DNA from: JAEUMG01 sp046349315
Lineage (GTDB): Bacteria > Pseudomonadota > Alphaproteobacteria > Rhizobiales > Aestuariivirgaceae
Reading direction: 5' to 3'
Assembly (NCBI GenBank): GCA_046349315.1
Contig: JAXMCQ010000024.1
Span: 25,572-89,571, forward strand
DNA: 64,000 nt
Position 1 is the first letter of the stretch, and each line of letters begins with the position of its first letter. Below, piece after piece: positions 52,117 through 61,070 of this stretch. A model generated the notes under the pieces. It searched no databases, was not told the DNA's origin, and worked only from the letters and a program-made list of their open reading frames with translations. Both the position numbers and the translations under genes were made by a program.

Positions 52117-52982
52117 ATGCGATTGACCGGCACCTTCAGATAGACATTGCCCTCGGCGTCGGGTGCTGGGAAATTCCCGGCGTTCATATTCACCTGGATC
52201 GAGGGAATGATGAGCTTCGGCGTTCCGAGTTTCTTGTCGCGCGCGGTACGCATCTCGACGAACTCATCTTCGGTGACGCCGTCTTTCACATGCACATTGC
52301 CGGCGCGCTCGGCCTCGACGGTCGTTTCCCAGGCGAAATGATCACGGCCCGGCGCCTTGTAGTCATGGCAGAGGAAGAGCCGTGTCTTCGGCGGCAGTGA
52401 CAAGACCTTGCGAATGGAGCGATAGAGCGCACGCGCATCGCCGCCGGGAAAATCGGCGCGTGCCGTCCCGTAATCCGGCATGAACAATGTGTCGCCGACG
52501 AAAGCCGCGTCACCGACAACATAGGTCATGCAGGCCGGCGTGTGGCCGGGCGTGTGCATGACGCGGGCATCGAGCTTGCCGATCTTGAACGTGTCGCCGT
52601 CCTTGAACAACTGATCGAACTGGCTGCCATCGCGCTGGAACTCGGTTCCGGCATTGAAAACCTTGCCGAATATGTTCTGAACGACGGTGATGTTCTCGCC
52701 GATCCCGATCTTGCCACCGAGTTTTTCCTGCAAATAAGGGGCTGCGGAGAGATGGTCGGCGTGAACGTGTGTTTCGAGAATCCATTCGACCTTGAGTTGC
52801 TGTTCCTGAACGACGGCTACGAGCTTGTCGGCGGATGCGGTCGCGGTGTGGCCCGAGGCGATGTCGTAATCGAGGACGGAATCGACGATGGCGCAGGCTT
52901 GGGACTCGGGATCGCGCACGATGTAGCTGACCGTGTTCGTCGCCTCGTCGAAAAAGCCTTTAACGTCAGGATGTTGCGTCAT
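52113..52982 (-). CDS. MBL-fold metallo-hydrolase (ETHE1/persulfide-dioxygenase-like)
   Basis: A 289-residue metallo-beta-lactamase-fold protein. The metal-binding H-V-H-A-D-H is near residue 72. H-T-P-G-H-T lies near 143, G-D-T-L-F near 163, and the C-terminal histidine in L-C-H-D-Y. The opening F-F-D-E-A-T-N-T-V-S-Y-I-V and the I-V-D-S-V-L-D-Y-D segment are typical of the Blh/ETHE1-like group, which acts on glutathione persulfide. Sulfur-related genes such as bigR or a rhodanese are not adjacent, so activity on persulfide is inference. Confidence 0.88.
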   Translation of the reverse strand: MTQHPDVKGFFDEATNTVSYIVRDPESQACAIVDSVLDYDIASGHTATASADKLVAVVQEQQLKVEWILETHVHADHLSAAPYLQEKLGGKIGIGENITVVQNIFGKVFNAGTEFQRDGSQFDQLFKDGDTFKIGKLDARVMHTPGHTPACMTYVVGDAAFVGDTLFMPDYGTARADFPGGDARALYRSIRKVLSLPPKTRLFLCHDYKAPGRDHFAWETTVEAERAGNVHVKDGVTEDEFVEMRTARDKKLGTPKLIIPSIQVNMNAGNFPAPDAEGNVYLKVPVNRI

Positions 52983-53046
52983 GTGGCGGGCCTCGTGATG
53001 CGCGGCAACATAGCAGCGCCGAGGATGTTAGGCTATGTGAGGTGCT

Positions 53047-54030
53047 ATGGCGATGCGACAGAGATGGTCGGTTTGGGTGCTGCAGGGGGCACATGCCGGC
53101 GACAACGCGCAAGCGCGTGCCTTGGCGCATCTCTTAGGCGCTGATTTCACGCTGAAGCAGCTCGTTTTCACGCATTTTCGGCACGTTCCGAACGTGCTTT
53201 TGCGCGATAGTCTCGCCAGCATCGATCGCACCAAAAGTGCATCCCTTGAACAGCCATTTCCCGACATTGTTATTGGCGTCGGACGGCGCAGCGTGCCCGC
53301 TGCGCTGTGGATCAAGAAGCAATCGGGAGGCCGCACGAAACTCGTGCAGATGGGCCGCCCGCGCGCGCCTTCGGCCTGGTTCGATCTCCTCATCACGACA
53401 CCACAATATGGACTTCCCGGTGGACCGAATGTGGTCGAATTGCCGCTTCCTTTGACGTCCGAGAAGCCGATTTCCGCGGACGAAATCGCGGTGTGGGAGA
53501 AGCGCTTCGCCGCGCTCCCGCGTCCCTGGACCGGCGTCCTGGTGGGAGGCTCGCGGTTTCCGGCAGTCATCGGCGAGAAGGGGGCAGCCGGCCTCGCAGA
53601 TAAAGTCTCGGCGGTGACTGGCAGTGCGCTTATTTCGACATCACCGCGCACCGCACCAGCCGAGATTGATGCGCTGGCGAGGGGACTCACCGGGCCGCAC
53701 TACCTGCATCGCTGGGTGCGCGGCGGAGAGAACCCGCACCAGGCGATTTTGGCGCTTGCCGATCGCTTCGTCGTGACTTCCGACAGCATCTCGATGCTCG
53801 CCGAGGCGTGGCGGAGCGGCAAGCCGGTCGAGAGGTTTCAGCTCGATCGTTCGCCCTGGGGCATCACTTGGCAGGCGAAGACCGGCCTTGGCGCATTTCT
53901 CGCGCGCAACGGCTTGCTGACGCCGCCGCGCAACCCCGATCTCGTGAAGGTCCCGCAGGATGCGCTGTCCGAACGCGAAATTGTCGAGCGGATTGAATCG
54001 CTTATGGCCGGTGGCTCACCCCCCGCATAA
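53047..54030 (+). CDS. ELM1/GtrOC1 family protein
   Basis: A 327-residue protein of the ELM1 family (mitochondrial fission protein ELM1-like), common in alphaproteobacteria. Features are L-Q-G-A-H-A-G-D-N-A-Q at the N-terminus and G-V-G-R-R-S-V-P near residue 77. The strand pattern V-L-V-G-G-S-R-F follows near 163, with T-S-D-S-I-S-M-L-A-E-A near 245, which looks like a nucleotide-sugar-binding glycosyltransferase fold (GT-B-like). In bacteria the role may be envelope polysaccharide synthesis, but this is not established. GAGGTGCT precedes the ATG. Confidence 0.87.
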   Translation: MAMRQRWSVWVLQGAHAGDNAQARALAHLLGADFTLKQLVFTHFRHVPNVLLRDSLASIDRTKSASLEQPFPDIVIGVGRRSVPAALWIKKQSGGRTKLVQMGRPRAPSAWFDLLITTPQYGLPGGPNVVELPLPLTSEKPISADEIAVWEKRFAALPRPWTGVLVGGSRFPAVIGEKGAAGLADKVSAVTGSALISTSPRTAPAEIDALARGLTGPHYLHRWVRGGENPHQAILALADRFVVTSDSISMLAEAWRSGKPVERFQLDRSPWGITWQAKTGLGAFLARNGLLTPPRNPDLVKVPQDALSEREIVERIESLMAGGSPPA

Positions 54031-54530
54031 GCGAAAACGCGGGACTGCCGAGGCAGCCCCGCGCTTGCGCTTGATCGGGTCCAAAACCGCGCACAGCACC
54101 TCGCGGCACGGCAGCAGGCCTGGACCCGGCCCAAGTGGCACACCGGGATCGCCGCGGGGATGAAGCCGTAGCAATCCGGGCGAAACTTCTTTCCGATCGT
54201 CCTGTCCCTCGCGGTCCACAAGCGATGCCGGACTTTCGTCCGCCACCGGAGCTTTGCGGCGAGGAACCAACCTCTTCGGAGGTCTGTTCCGAGGTCCTTG
54301 CGAACCTTGCAAGTGAGAGTATGCGTCGCGAGTTGTTGGCTGTCGTGGACCGCGATGAGCTTATCCACATGCTGTCCACAGAAATGGCGTGAATAGTACT
54401 TTATGGGAAGAGCTTTGAGGGCCATTTGCCAAACGCCGCGATCTGATCCACTCTGGACGTCACGGCGCGGCTTGGCGCCGCGGACGGCTTTTTGCATTTC
54501 ACCAGAGAGATATCCGCGTTTGGAGGAGCG
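54031..54530. other. 500-base spacer with hairpin and doubtful short frames
   Basis: Right after the ELM1 stop is a hairpin (54039-54062; GCGGG-CTGCC with GGCAG-CCCGC). The rest has several overlapping open frames on both strands, none convincing. The start of the LuxR gene at 54531 is preceded by GGAGGAG. A possible 55-residue frame is listed separately. Confidence 0.4.
54225..54392 (+). CDS. Possible small hypothetical protein
   Basis: A 55-residue frame beginning at ATG 54225 with no visible ribosome site; an in-frame start at 54135 gives 85 residues. The end (S-E-S-M-R-R-E-L-L-A-V-V-D-R-D-E-L-I-H-M-L) looks like a normal helix. The first part is proline- and cysteine-containing and less protein-like. 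I do not recognise it, and it may be a chance frame. Confidence 0.25.
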   Translation: MPDFRPPPELCGEEPTSSEVCSEVLANLASESMRRELLAVVDRDELIHMLSTEMA

Positions 54531-55685
54531 ATGGCTGCCGCCAACCACGATATAGTTGCCGCGCTTTACGAGGGCGCCCTCGATGACGCGCGCCTGCAGA
54601 ATTCGTTGGCACAGCTTGCGCGGCACTTCGACAGTTCATCGATCGCGCTCCTTTCCCTCGACACGCACCTGCCCACCGCCAATACCTGGGCTACGAGCGG
54701 CGCGCTGGCCGACTCAAAGGCGCTCGCGGCCTATCAGACAGAATTCGGTGTTTTCGACCCGGCGCCGCGCGCCTTCGCCCAGTCGCCTGCGCTCTTGGCG
54801 ACGACGACAGGGCGGTTGATCGCGGAGGGGAGGATCGATGTGGAGGATCGCGGGACTCGCGTTTTCCTCAACGAGTTCTTCCGGCCGATAGGTCTCGAGG
54901 AATGCCTCGGGGCGAATCTCTCCTTCCGCGATGGGCATACCGGCCTCATCGGGATCCAACGCGGCAGCGATTGCGCTCCCTATGGCGAGGATGACATCCG
55001 CGCACTCAATGCGTACTTGCCGCATCTCGCGCGCGCCTTGCATCTGCGGCGCGATCTCGCCGAACTCTCAATCAAGTCATCGCTTTTCGTCGCATTCATC
55101 GATCGCTTGACGGCTGGCGTCGTCATCCTCGACTCCAGCGGCCGCACACTGCACAGCAATCGGGCGCTGCGCGAGATAGCGGCGCGAGCCGATGGCCTGT
55201 CACTTAATCGCCAGGGCGTGCCGTTCGGGCGTTCGGCAGCCGGGCGACGCGAGATCGAACGCCTATGCGCTTCGGTGCGCGGAGGCGGCGCCGGCGGCGT
55301 GGCTCGCCTCGAGCGGCGGGAGGGCGGACAGCCCTACGCAGTCCATGTCCTGCCACTCTATTCCCGCAGCGTCCCGGGATTGAGGCACCTGGACGTGCCC
55401 TATACGCTCATGATCATTCATGATCCCGAGGCAAACGTCGAATCGCCGCTCGACATCATAGCGACGGCTTTCGACCTTCCGCTGCGAACGGCCGAACTCG
55501 TCCTGGCGCTATCACAGGGTGAGGCGCCCAATGAATTTGCCCAGCGGCGCGGCATCAGCATCAATGCGGTGAAATATCATCTGAAGACAGCCTTCGCGCG
55601 GACTGGATTTAGGCGTCAGTCGGAATTGTCAAAAGCCGTCGCGCGAGCATTGGCCGAACTCGGGAGACGGATGGGGAAGGGGTAG
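54531..55685 (+). CDS. LuxR-family transcriptional regulator with sensory N-terminal region
   Basis: A 384-residue protein from ATG 54531, with GGAGGAGCG immediately upstream. The first 180 residues look GAF-like (S-S-S-I-A-L-L-S-L-D, L-I-G-I-Q-R). A PAS-like section lies near 195-300 (A-G-V-V-I-L-D-S-S-G-R-T-L-H-S-N-R-A-L). The C-terminal LuxR helix-turn-helix covers about 325-375 (L-R-T-A-E-L-V-L-A-L-S-Q-G, A-Q-R-R-G-I-S-I-N-A-V-K-Y-H-L-K-T-A-F). It has the usual layout of one-component regulators of this group. No target gene is suggested by the neighbours. Confidence 0.88.
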   Translation: MAAANHDIVAALYEGALDDARLQNSLAQLARHFDSSSIALLSLDTHLPTANTWATSGALADSKALAAYQTEFGVFDPAPRAFAQSPALLATTTGRLIAEGRIDVEDRGTRVFLNEFFRPIGLEECLGANLSFRDGHTGLIGIQRGSDCAPYGEDDIRALNAYLPHLARALHLRRDLAELSIKSSLFVAFIDRLTAGVVILDSSGRTLHSNRALREIAARADGLSLNRQGVPFGRSAAGRREIERLCASVRGGGAGGVARLERREGGQPYAVHVLPLYSRSVPGLRHLDVPYTLMIIHDPEANVESPLDIIATAFDLPLRTAELVLALSQGEAPNEFAQRRGISINAVKYHLKTAFARTGFRRQSELSKAVARALAELGRRMGKG

Positions 55686-55720
55686 GTGGCCTTCGTGGTC
55701 GTTCGGTATTTTCGTTCGCG

Positions 55721-55876
55721 ATGAGTACCAAGGAGAAAATACTACTGGATCTTGCTATCGCGGCGGGCGCGGCCATTACCTATTTTGTCTGGGATTTTGT
55801 TCGCGTGTTACCATGTCTCGATGCTGGATACCGGTGGGACTACAAGGGGAATCGTTGCGACGAGCCGCTCAAGTAG
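55721..55876 (+). CDS. 51-residue single-helix membrane protein
   Basis: A short frame starting MSTKEKILLDLAIAAGAAIT and ending in a C-x-D-E-P-L-K tail. Residues 7-27 form a membrane helix with few charges. The following G-Y-R-W-D-Y-K-G-N-R-C-D segment is polar with two cysteines (P-C-L and R-C-D) that could form a disulfide outside the membrane. It lies 35 bp after the LuxR stop on the same strand. I recognise no family; codon choice is less GC-biased than its neighbours. Confidence 0.5.
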   Translation: MSTKEKILLDLAIAAGAAITYFVWDFVRVLPCLDAGYRWDYKGNRCDEPLK

Positions 55877-55951
55877 CGCGGTCGAACGGAGCAAGCATAA
55901 CTAAGGTGTAACAGCGTAGCTTGACCATACCCTCACCCCTGCGGTTCGCAC

Positions 55952-56407
55952 TTAGTCGTTCAACAACTTTGTTTCGACGACACGATCCTGGTCGAATTTG
56001 ATAAACAGCCACTCGGAGTCGATCTTGATGTAGCTGCGCTCTAGTCCGAGCCAATAGACATATTGATAGTCCGAGAAGAACGGCGTCTTGGGCGGAGTGC
56101 CCAGCAAGGCATCTATCTCGGAGCGAGACATCCCGATGAGATCGTGAGTGGCAAGTAGGTCATCGACCATAAAGATCCTGACCGGATCGTTCGTATTCTC
56201 CGCCTGCTTCCAAACCTGGCCGTCAAACGAAACGCTTGAGAGGTAGTGCTCGAGATGCGGACCGATGCGCATATAGGCGACAAACAGCATGAAAGCGACC
56301 AGGAGGCCCGCCGCAATCAGGATCAGAATTTTCTGAAATCGATTGGTTGGAAACAGATCTCTGTGGGTTGAACTTGAGCCTGGCACTTCCCTTGCTCGCT
56401 CATCCAT
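55952..56407 (-). CDS. Membrane-anchored protein with SmpA/BamE-like region
   Basis: A 151-residue protein from ATG 56407, with GGAG seven bases upstream; the frame extends to a TTG at 56425. One membrane helix (about residues 27-47) leaves a periplasmic C-terminal domain of about 100 residues. The stretch D-L-I-G-M-S-R-S-E-I-D-A-L-L-G-T-P and the following strands (Y-V-Y-W-L-G, W-L-F-I-K-F-D-Q-D-R-V-V-E-T-K) resemble the BamE/SmpA fold. The AT content is higher than in the neighbours, which hints at a less conserved or acquired gene. Function unknown. Confidence 0.75.
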   Translation of the reverse strand: MDERAREVPGSSSTHRDLFPTNRFQKILILIAAGLLVAFMLFVAYMRIGPHLEHYLSSVSFDGQVWKQAENTNDPVRIFMVDDLLATHDLIGMSRSEIDALLGTPPKTPFFSDYQYVYWLGLERSYIKIDSEWLFIKFDQDRVVETKLLND

Positions 56408-56484
56408 CGACAGCTCCGCTCGCAATCACGCATTGAGGCAACGCCCTTGATGATGTACCACCTCAGCATAGTTGCTTCTCATGC

Positions 56485-56570
56485 CGTCATGCCAGCGAAA
56501 GCTGGCATCCCCTGACGCGATGCCGTTGTTGAGGATGATTCAGGGGACCCCAGCTTGCGCTGGGGTGACG
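56485..56570. repeat. Palindromic intergenic element (GTCATGCC type)
   Basis: It starts gtcatgccagcgaaagctgg and ends in ttgcgctggggtgac, with an inner hairpin at each end (atgccagcgaaagctggcat; ccccagcttgcgctgggg). It lies just after the stop of the demethylase-like gene on the minus strand. Confidence 0.6.
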
Positions 56571-56594
56571 GTCGTTGATTATCACGGTGTCAGG

Positions 56595-58655
56595 CTAGAA
56601 ATCCTTACACAGTCGCAGCGCGTCGTAGATCGCCGCATGGATGTTGCGCGAGGCGACCGCATCGCCGATCCGGAAGAGCTGGAACTTGCCATCGGGATTG
56701 GTGCGGATCGCCTGGGGATGGCCGGCGATGAGGGCAGGGTAGTCGACCTCGCCGCGATTGACCGATTCCTCTTTCAGATCGAAATAGAGATCGGCGAGCG
56801 GGCTCGTCGCATTCTCGACGACGACCTGGTCGACAAGACGCTCGCCGGCATCCTTCTCGGTATAGACGCTCCACAGCACGGCCTTGATCTTGTTGCCCTG
56901 GCGCTTCAAGGCGCGGACACGCATCATGGTCGTTATCTTCACGCCCTTGGAGACGAAGTTCTGCATATAGGGAACGAGATTGAGGCCACCCATCTCAGGC
57001 GCGAAGAAGCGTTCGGGGCTGACGAGTTCGAGTTGTGCGCCGGAGTCGGCGATGAATTCCGTCGCCGCCATGCCGGGATGTGCGCCATTGTCGTCGAACA
57101 TGAGGACATCCTCGGCCGGTTTCACATCGCCGCTCAGAATATCCCAGCTCGACACCGCAAGGTCGGCGCCTTCCTCGATCGCCAGATTCTGCGGCAAGCC
57201 GCCGGTCGCGACCAGAACGATGTCGGCATCGAGGCCGCGCAATTCATCGGCCTCGACATAGGTGTTGTAGCGGGTCTCGACGCCAAGCCGCTCGCATTGA
57301 TCGGCGCGCCAGTCGGCAATCCCGATCAGCTCCTTGCGGCGCTTTACTTGCGTCGCAACGCGGATCTGGCCGCCGGGATTGCTCGCGGCTTCGAAGAGAA
57401 TGACATCATGGCCGCGCGAGGCCGAGACGCGCGCTGCCTCAAGACCTGCGGGGCCGGCGCCGACGACGGCGATCTTCTTCTTCTTGCCGTCCGTCTTGGC
57501 GATCACATGCGGCATGGTCGCTTCGCGCGATGTCGCCGGATTGTGGATGCATAGCGCGCCATGGCCTTCATAGATGCGGTCAAGGCAATAGGTGGCACCG
57601 ACACAGGGGCGGATGTCGTGCTCGCGGCCTTCCTCGATCTTTCTCACGATATGCGGATCGGCAATGTGAGCGCGGGTCATGCCGACCATGTCGAGCTTGC
57701 CTTCGGCAATCGCGTGGCGGGCGGTCGCGACATCATTGATGCGCGCGGCATGGAAGACCGGGAACTTGGTCTGGGCGCGCACTTCGCCGGCGAAATCCAA
57801 ATGCGGCGAGGCCTTCATGCCCATGACCGGGATGACGCGGGAAAGCGGCGTGTCATGTTCGATATGGCCGCGGATGATGTTGAGGAAGTCGATGAGGCCT
57901 GAATCTTTCAGCTTCCGGCAGATCGCCAAGCCTTCGTCCTTGCTGATGCCCTTTTCCCAATCCTCGTCGGCAACGAGTCTAAGACCGACGATGTAGTCCG
58001 GCCCGACCGCCTTCCGCACGGCTTCGAGCACGCGCATGGTGAAACGCAGGCGGTTTTCCAATGAGCCGTTATACTCATCGGTGCGCTTGTTGGTGGCGGG
58101 CGACCAGAACTGGTCGGGAAGATGGCCGTAGCATTCGAATTCGAAGCCATCGAGGCCGGCCGCCTTCATGCGCTCGGCGGCGGCGGCATAATCCTTGACG
58201 ATGCGCTCGATATCCCAGTCTTCCATCTCCTTCGGGAAGGCGCGATGCGCCGGCTCGCGCACCTGCGAGGGAGCAAGGATGGGCAGCCAGTCGGCCTTGT
58301 TCCAGTTGGTACGGCGGCCAAGATGGGTAAGCTGGATCATCACCGCGGTGCCGTAGTCGTGGCATTCGTCGGTCAGGCGTTTCAGCCAGGGACTGATCTC
58401 GTCCTTGTAGGCAAGGAGATTGCCGAAGGCGGGTGGCGAATCCTGCGAGACGATGGCCGAGCCCGCCGTCATCGTCATGGCGATGCCACCCTTCGCCTTT
58501 TCGACGTGATAGAGGCGGTACTGGTCCTTCGGCATGCCGTCTTCGTGATAGTTCGGCTCGTGCGCAGTGGACATGATCCGGTTGCGTAATGTCAGATGCT
58601 TGAGCCGGTAAGGCTGCAGCAAGGGGTCGCTGGACCGGATCAACGTTGTCGTCAC
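56595..58655 (-). CDS. NADH:flavin oxidoreductase of the N-methyl amino acid demethylase group (DgcA/stachydrine type)
   Basis: A 686-residue protein starting with GTG at 58655 (GGAG eight bases upstream); the frame reaches a TTG at 58685. The FMN barrel opens with P-L-L-Q-P-Y-R-L-K-H-L-T-L-R-N-R. The iron-sulfur region is C-V-G-A-T-Y-C...A-L-C-I-H-N-P-A-T. The C-terminal half binds FAD and NAD (V-V-G-A-G-P-A-G-L-E-A). It lacks the TMADH cysteine at the FMN site. Close relatives demethylate dimethylglycine, N-methylproline or stachydrine. A partner DgcB-like electron-transfer subunit is not in the window. It is divergent from a phosphonate-type importer. Confidence 0.85.
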   Translation of the reverse strand: MTTTLIRSSDPLLQPYRLKHLTLRNRIMSTAHEPNYHEDGMPKDQYRLYHVEKAKGGIAMTMTAGSAIVSQDSPPAFGNLLAYKDEISPWLKRLTDECHDYGTAVMIQLTHLGRRTNWNKADWLPILAPSQVREPAHRAFPKEMEDWDIERIVKDYAAAAERMKAAGLDGFEFECYGHLPDQFWSPATNKRTDEYNGSLENRLRFTMRVLEAVRKAVGPDYIVGLRLVADEDWEKGISKDEGLAICRKLKDSGLIDFLNIIRGHIEHDTPLSRVIPVMGMKASPHLDFAGEVRAQTKFPVFHAARINDVATARHAIAEGKLDMVGMTRAHIADPHIVRKIEEGREHDIRPCVGATYCLDRIYEGHGALCIHNPATSREATMPHVIAKTDGKKKKIAVVGAGPAGLEAARVSASRGHDVILFEAASNPGGQIRVATQVKRRKELIGIADWRADQCERLGVETRYNTYVEADELRGLDADIVLVATGGLPQNLAIEEGADLAVSSWDILSGDVKPAEDVLMFDDNGAHPGMAATEFIADSGAQLELVSPERFFAPEMGGLNLVPYMQNFVSKGVKITTMMRVRALKRQGNKIKAVLWSVYTEKDAGERLVDQVVVENATSPLADLYFDLKEESVNRGEVDYPALIAGHPQAIRTNPDGKFQLFRIGDAVASRNIHAAIYDALRLCKDF

Positions 58656-58847
58656 GCACAGTTCTCCACGGGGTAAGGAAACCAATTCTAAGCCAATTGC
58701 AGGGGCTTATATCACGGGCCGGCGGAGCGCCGTCATGCCTCCCGCGCAAGGGCTGCACGCCCATTGTGCACAACAAAAGCGCCGCAATGGTACTGTCATA
58801 CGCCATTGCTAGGCCTCGCACCGACATTCGTCAGATCGGGAGGATCC

Positions 58848-59867
58848 ATGCGACGCTTCAGCACTGCTGCAACCCTATTCGGCCTCGCGCTCGCCTGCGC
58901 CATTCCGGCCGCCGCCGGCGAGCTTACCGTCTACACGGCGTTGGAAGCCGACCAGCTCAAGGATTACAAGGAAGCCTTCGAAACCGCCAATCCCGGCATC
59001 ACGATCAACTGGGTCCGCGACTCGACCGGCATCGTGACCGCCAAGCTTCTCGCCGAGAAGGACAATCCGCAGGCCGACGTTGTGCTCGGGCTTGCCGCAA
59101 CGTCGCTGATGCTGCTCGACAAGGAAGGCATGCTGATGGGCTATGAGCCCAAGGGCATCGAAGCCTTAACCGCCACCTATCGCGATCCCGCCAATCCGCC
59201 GAAGTGGGTCGGCATGGACGTGTGGTCCTCCGCACTCTGCTTCAACACGGTTGAAGGCGGGAAGAAGGGACTGACCGCGCCGCAATCCTGGGCCGATCTG
59301 ATCAAGCCGGAATATGCCGGCCAGATCACCATGCCGAACCCGGCTTCTTCGGGCACCGGCTATCTCATGGTCTCGGCCTGGCTGCAGATGATGGGCGAGG
59401 AAAAGGGCTGGGCCTATATGGACGCCCTCCACAAGAACATCGCGGCATATACGCATTCCGGCTCCAAGCCCTGCAAGCAGGCGGCGGCCGGCGAATATAC
59501 GATGGGCCTTTCCTTCGAATACCGCGCCAACAAGAGCAAGAAGGAAGGTGCACCGCTCGACGTGATCCTGCCGTCTGAGGGCGTGGGCTGGGACATGGAA
59601 GCCGGCTCGATCCTGGCCACGACCAAGAATCCCGATGACGCCAAGAAGCTGATGGACTGGGCGGCGAGCAAGGAAGCCAATGAGCTCTACGCCAAGTCCT
59701 ACGCGATTGTCGCCATTCCGGGCATCGCCAAGCCGCTCGAATTCGTGCCCGCCGATATCGAACAGCGCCTGATCAAGAACGACTTCGCCTGGGCGGCCGC
59801 CAATCGCGAACGCATCCTTGCCGAATGGTCCAAGCGCTATGACGGCAAGTCGGAACCCAAGTCGTAA
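58848..59867 (+). CDS. 2-aminoethylphosphonate-type ABC transporter substrate-binding protein
   Basis: A 339-residue periplasmic protein from ATG 58848 (GGGAGGATCC upstream). The signal peptide ends at A-A-A-G. The fold is the iron/aminoethylphosphonate type extracellular binding protein: T-V-Y-T-A-L-E-A-D-Q, the pocket segment W-V-R-D-S-T-G-I-V-T-A-K, N-P-A-S-S-G-T-G-Y and G-L-S-F-E-Y. The combination with the 566-residue fused permease and the ATPase matches the putative 2-aminoethylphosphonate importer family (PhnS2/AepX group). Iron uptake is a less likely alternative, as no tyrosine ligand set is evident. Confidence 0.88.
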   Translation: MRRFSTAATLFGLALACAIPAAAGELTVYTALEADQLKDYKEAFETANPGITINWVRDSTGIVTAKLLAEKDNPQADVVLGLAATSLMLLDKEGMLMGYEPKGIEALTATYRDPANPPKWVGMDVWSSALCFNTVEGGKKGLTAPQSWADLIKPEYAGQITMPNPASSGTGYLMVSAWLQMMGEEKGWAYMDALHKNIAAYTHSGSKPCKQAAAGEYTMGLSFEYRANKSKKEGAPLDVILPSEGVGWDMEAGSILATTKNPDDAKKLMDWAASKEANELYAKSYAIVAIPGIAKPLEFVPADIEQRLIKNDFAWAAANRERILAEWSKRYDGKSEPKS

Positions 59868-59944
59868 GCGTCAGTAAGCCTGGGTGGCGGTGCGTATCTC
59901 CGCCACCCGCCCTTCATCGCCCATCATCCGCAGCGGAGGTCGCC

Positions 59945-61066
59945 TTGTCTCGAGCCCGTGCCGAAGAGGCAAAGCCCAAGCCGCAGCAGCCTTACCTTTC
60001 CATCCGCAATCTCACCAAGCGGTTCGACAAATTCACAGCGCTCGACACTGTCGATCTCGACATTGCCGAGGGAGAGTTCGTATCCATCCTCGGGCCTTCG
60101 GGATGCGGCAAAACAACTTTGCTGCGCGCCGTCGCCGGGCTCGACGTCCAGACCTCGGGCACAGTGCACCAGGCAGGGCGGGACATTTCCAACCTGCCGG
60201 TGAGCGGGCGCGATTTCGGCATCGTGTTCCAGTCCTATGCGCTGTTTCCCAATCTCACGATTGCGGCCAATGTCGGCTATGGGCTCAGAAGTTCGGGCTA
60301 CAAGAGCCATGAGATCGACAAGCGCGTCACCGAACTCTTGAGTCTCGTCGGGCTTTCCGACCAGGCGAAGAAATATCCCGCACAGCTTTCCGGCGGCCAG
60401 CAGCAGCGCGTGGCCTTGGCGCGGGCGCTCGCCTTGTCGCCGGGCCTGTTGCTCCTCGATGAACCCTTATCGGCGCTCGATGCGCGCGTTCGGGCACGGT
60501 TGCGCGGCGAAATCCGCGACCTGCAGCGCCGCCTCGGCATTACGACGGTCATGGTGACGCATGACCAGGAGGAGGCGCTCACCATGTCCGACCGCGTGGT
60601 GGTCATGAGCAAGGGCCGGATCGAACAGATCGGCACGCCGGATGAAATCTACGGACGCCCGGCCAGTGCTTTCGTCGCCGATTTCGTAGGGCGGATGAAT
60701 TTCATTCCCGGCAATCTGCTGACCGACCGCCTGGTCGACGCGAAAGGCGCACGGCTCGATTTCACCGAGCCGGTCGGGCTCGGGCAGGGCTCGGCGGTGA
60801 CCGTCTGCATCCGGCCGGAAGACGTGGTACTGCATCGCGGCAATGGCGGCGATCCCAATCGGCTCGATGCGCAGATCGGAGTGATGGAGTTCGTCGGCAA
60901 TCATTTCTCGACCGTGCTCCATGCCGAGAACACCAATCTCAACATCTCGGCCGATTTCTCGATGAATGACGTGCGCGAATTCGGGCTTGCCTCGGGAAAG
61001 ACGGTGCCGATCCGCCTGCCGCCCGACCGCCTGCGCGTCTTCCCCAATCCGCCGGCCGCGGCGTGA
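59945..61066 (+). CDS. 2-aminoethylphosphonate-type ABC transporter ATP-binding protein
   Basis: A 373-residue ATPase starting with TTG at 59945, supported by GGAGG five bases upstream. Walker A is G-P-S-G-C-G-K-T near residue 51, signature L-S-G-G-Q-Q-Q-R near 148, and Walker B L-L-L-L-D-E-P-L-S-A-L-D near 168. The TOBE domain follows residue 250 with C-I-R-P-E-D. It lies 77 bp after the SBP gene and 4 bp before the permease gene, in one operon. The proline/lysine-rich N-terminal 20 residues are a short extension. Confidence 0.9.
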   Translation: MSRARAEEAKPKPQQPYLSIRNLTKRFDKFTALDTVDLDIAEGEFVSILGPSGCGKTTLLRAVAGLDVQTSGTVHQAGRDISNLPVSGRDFGIVFQSYALFPNLTIAANVGYGLRSSGYKSHEIDKRVTELLSLVGLSDQAKKYPAQLSGGQQQRVALARALALSPGLLLLDEPLSALDARVRARLRGEIRDLQRRLGITTVMVTHDQEEALTMSDRVVVMSKGRIEQIGTPDEIYGRPASAFVADFVGRMNFIPGNLLTDRLVDAKGARLDFTEPVGLGQGSAVTVCIRPEDVVLHRGNGGDPNRLDAQIGVMEFVGNHFSTVLHAENTNLNISADFSMNDVREFGLASGKTVPIRLPPDRLRVFPNPPAAA

Positions 61067-61070
61067 TCCG

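Noticed and set aside
54002..54379. Minus-strand frames between the ELM1 and LuxR genes as a decayed transposase
   Set aside because: No D-D-E motif, terminal inverted repeats or target duplication can be seen; the frames are proline/arginine-rich shadows.
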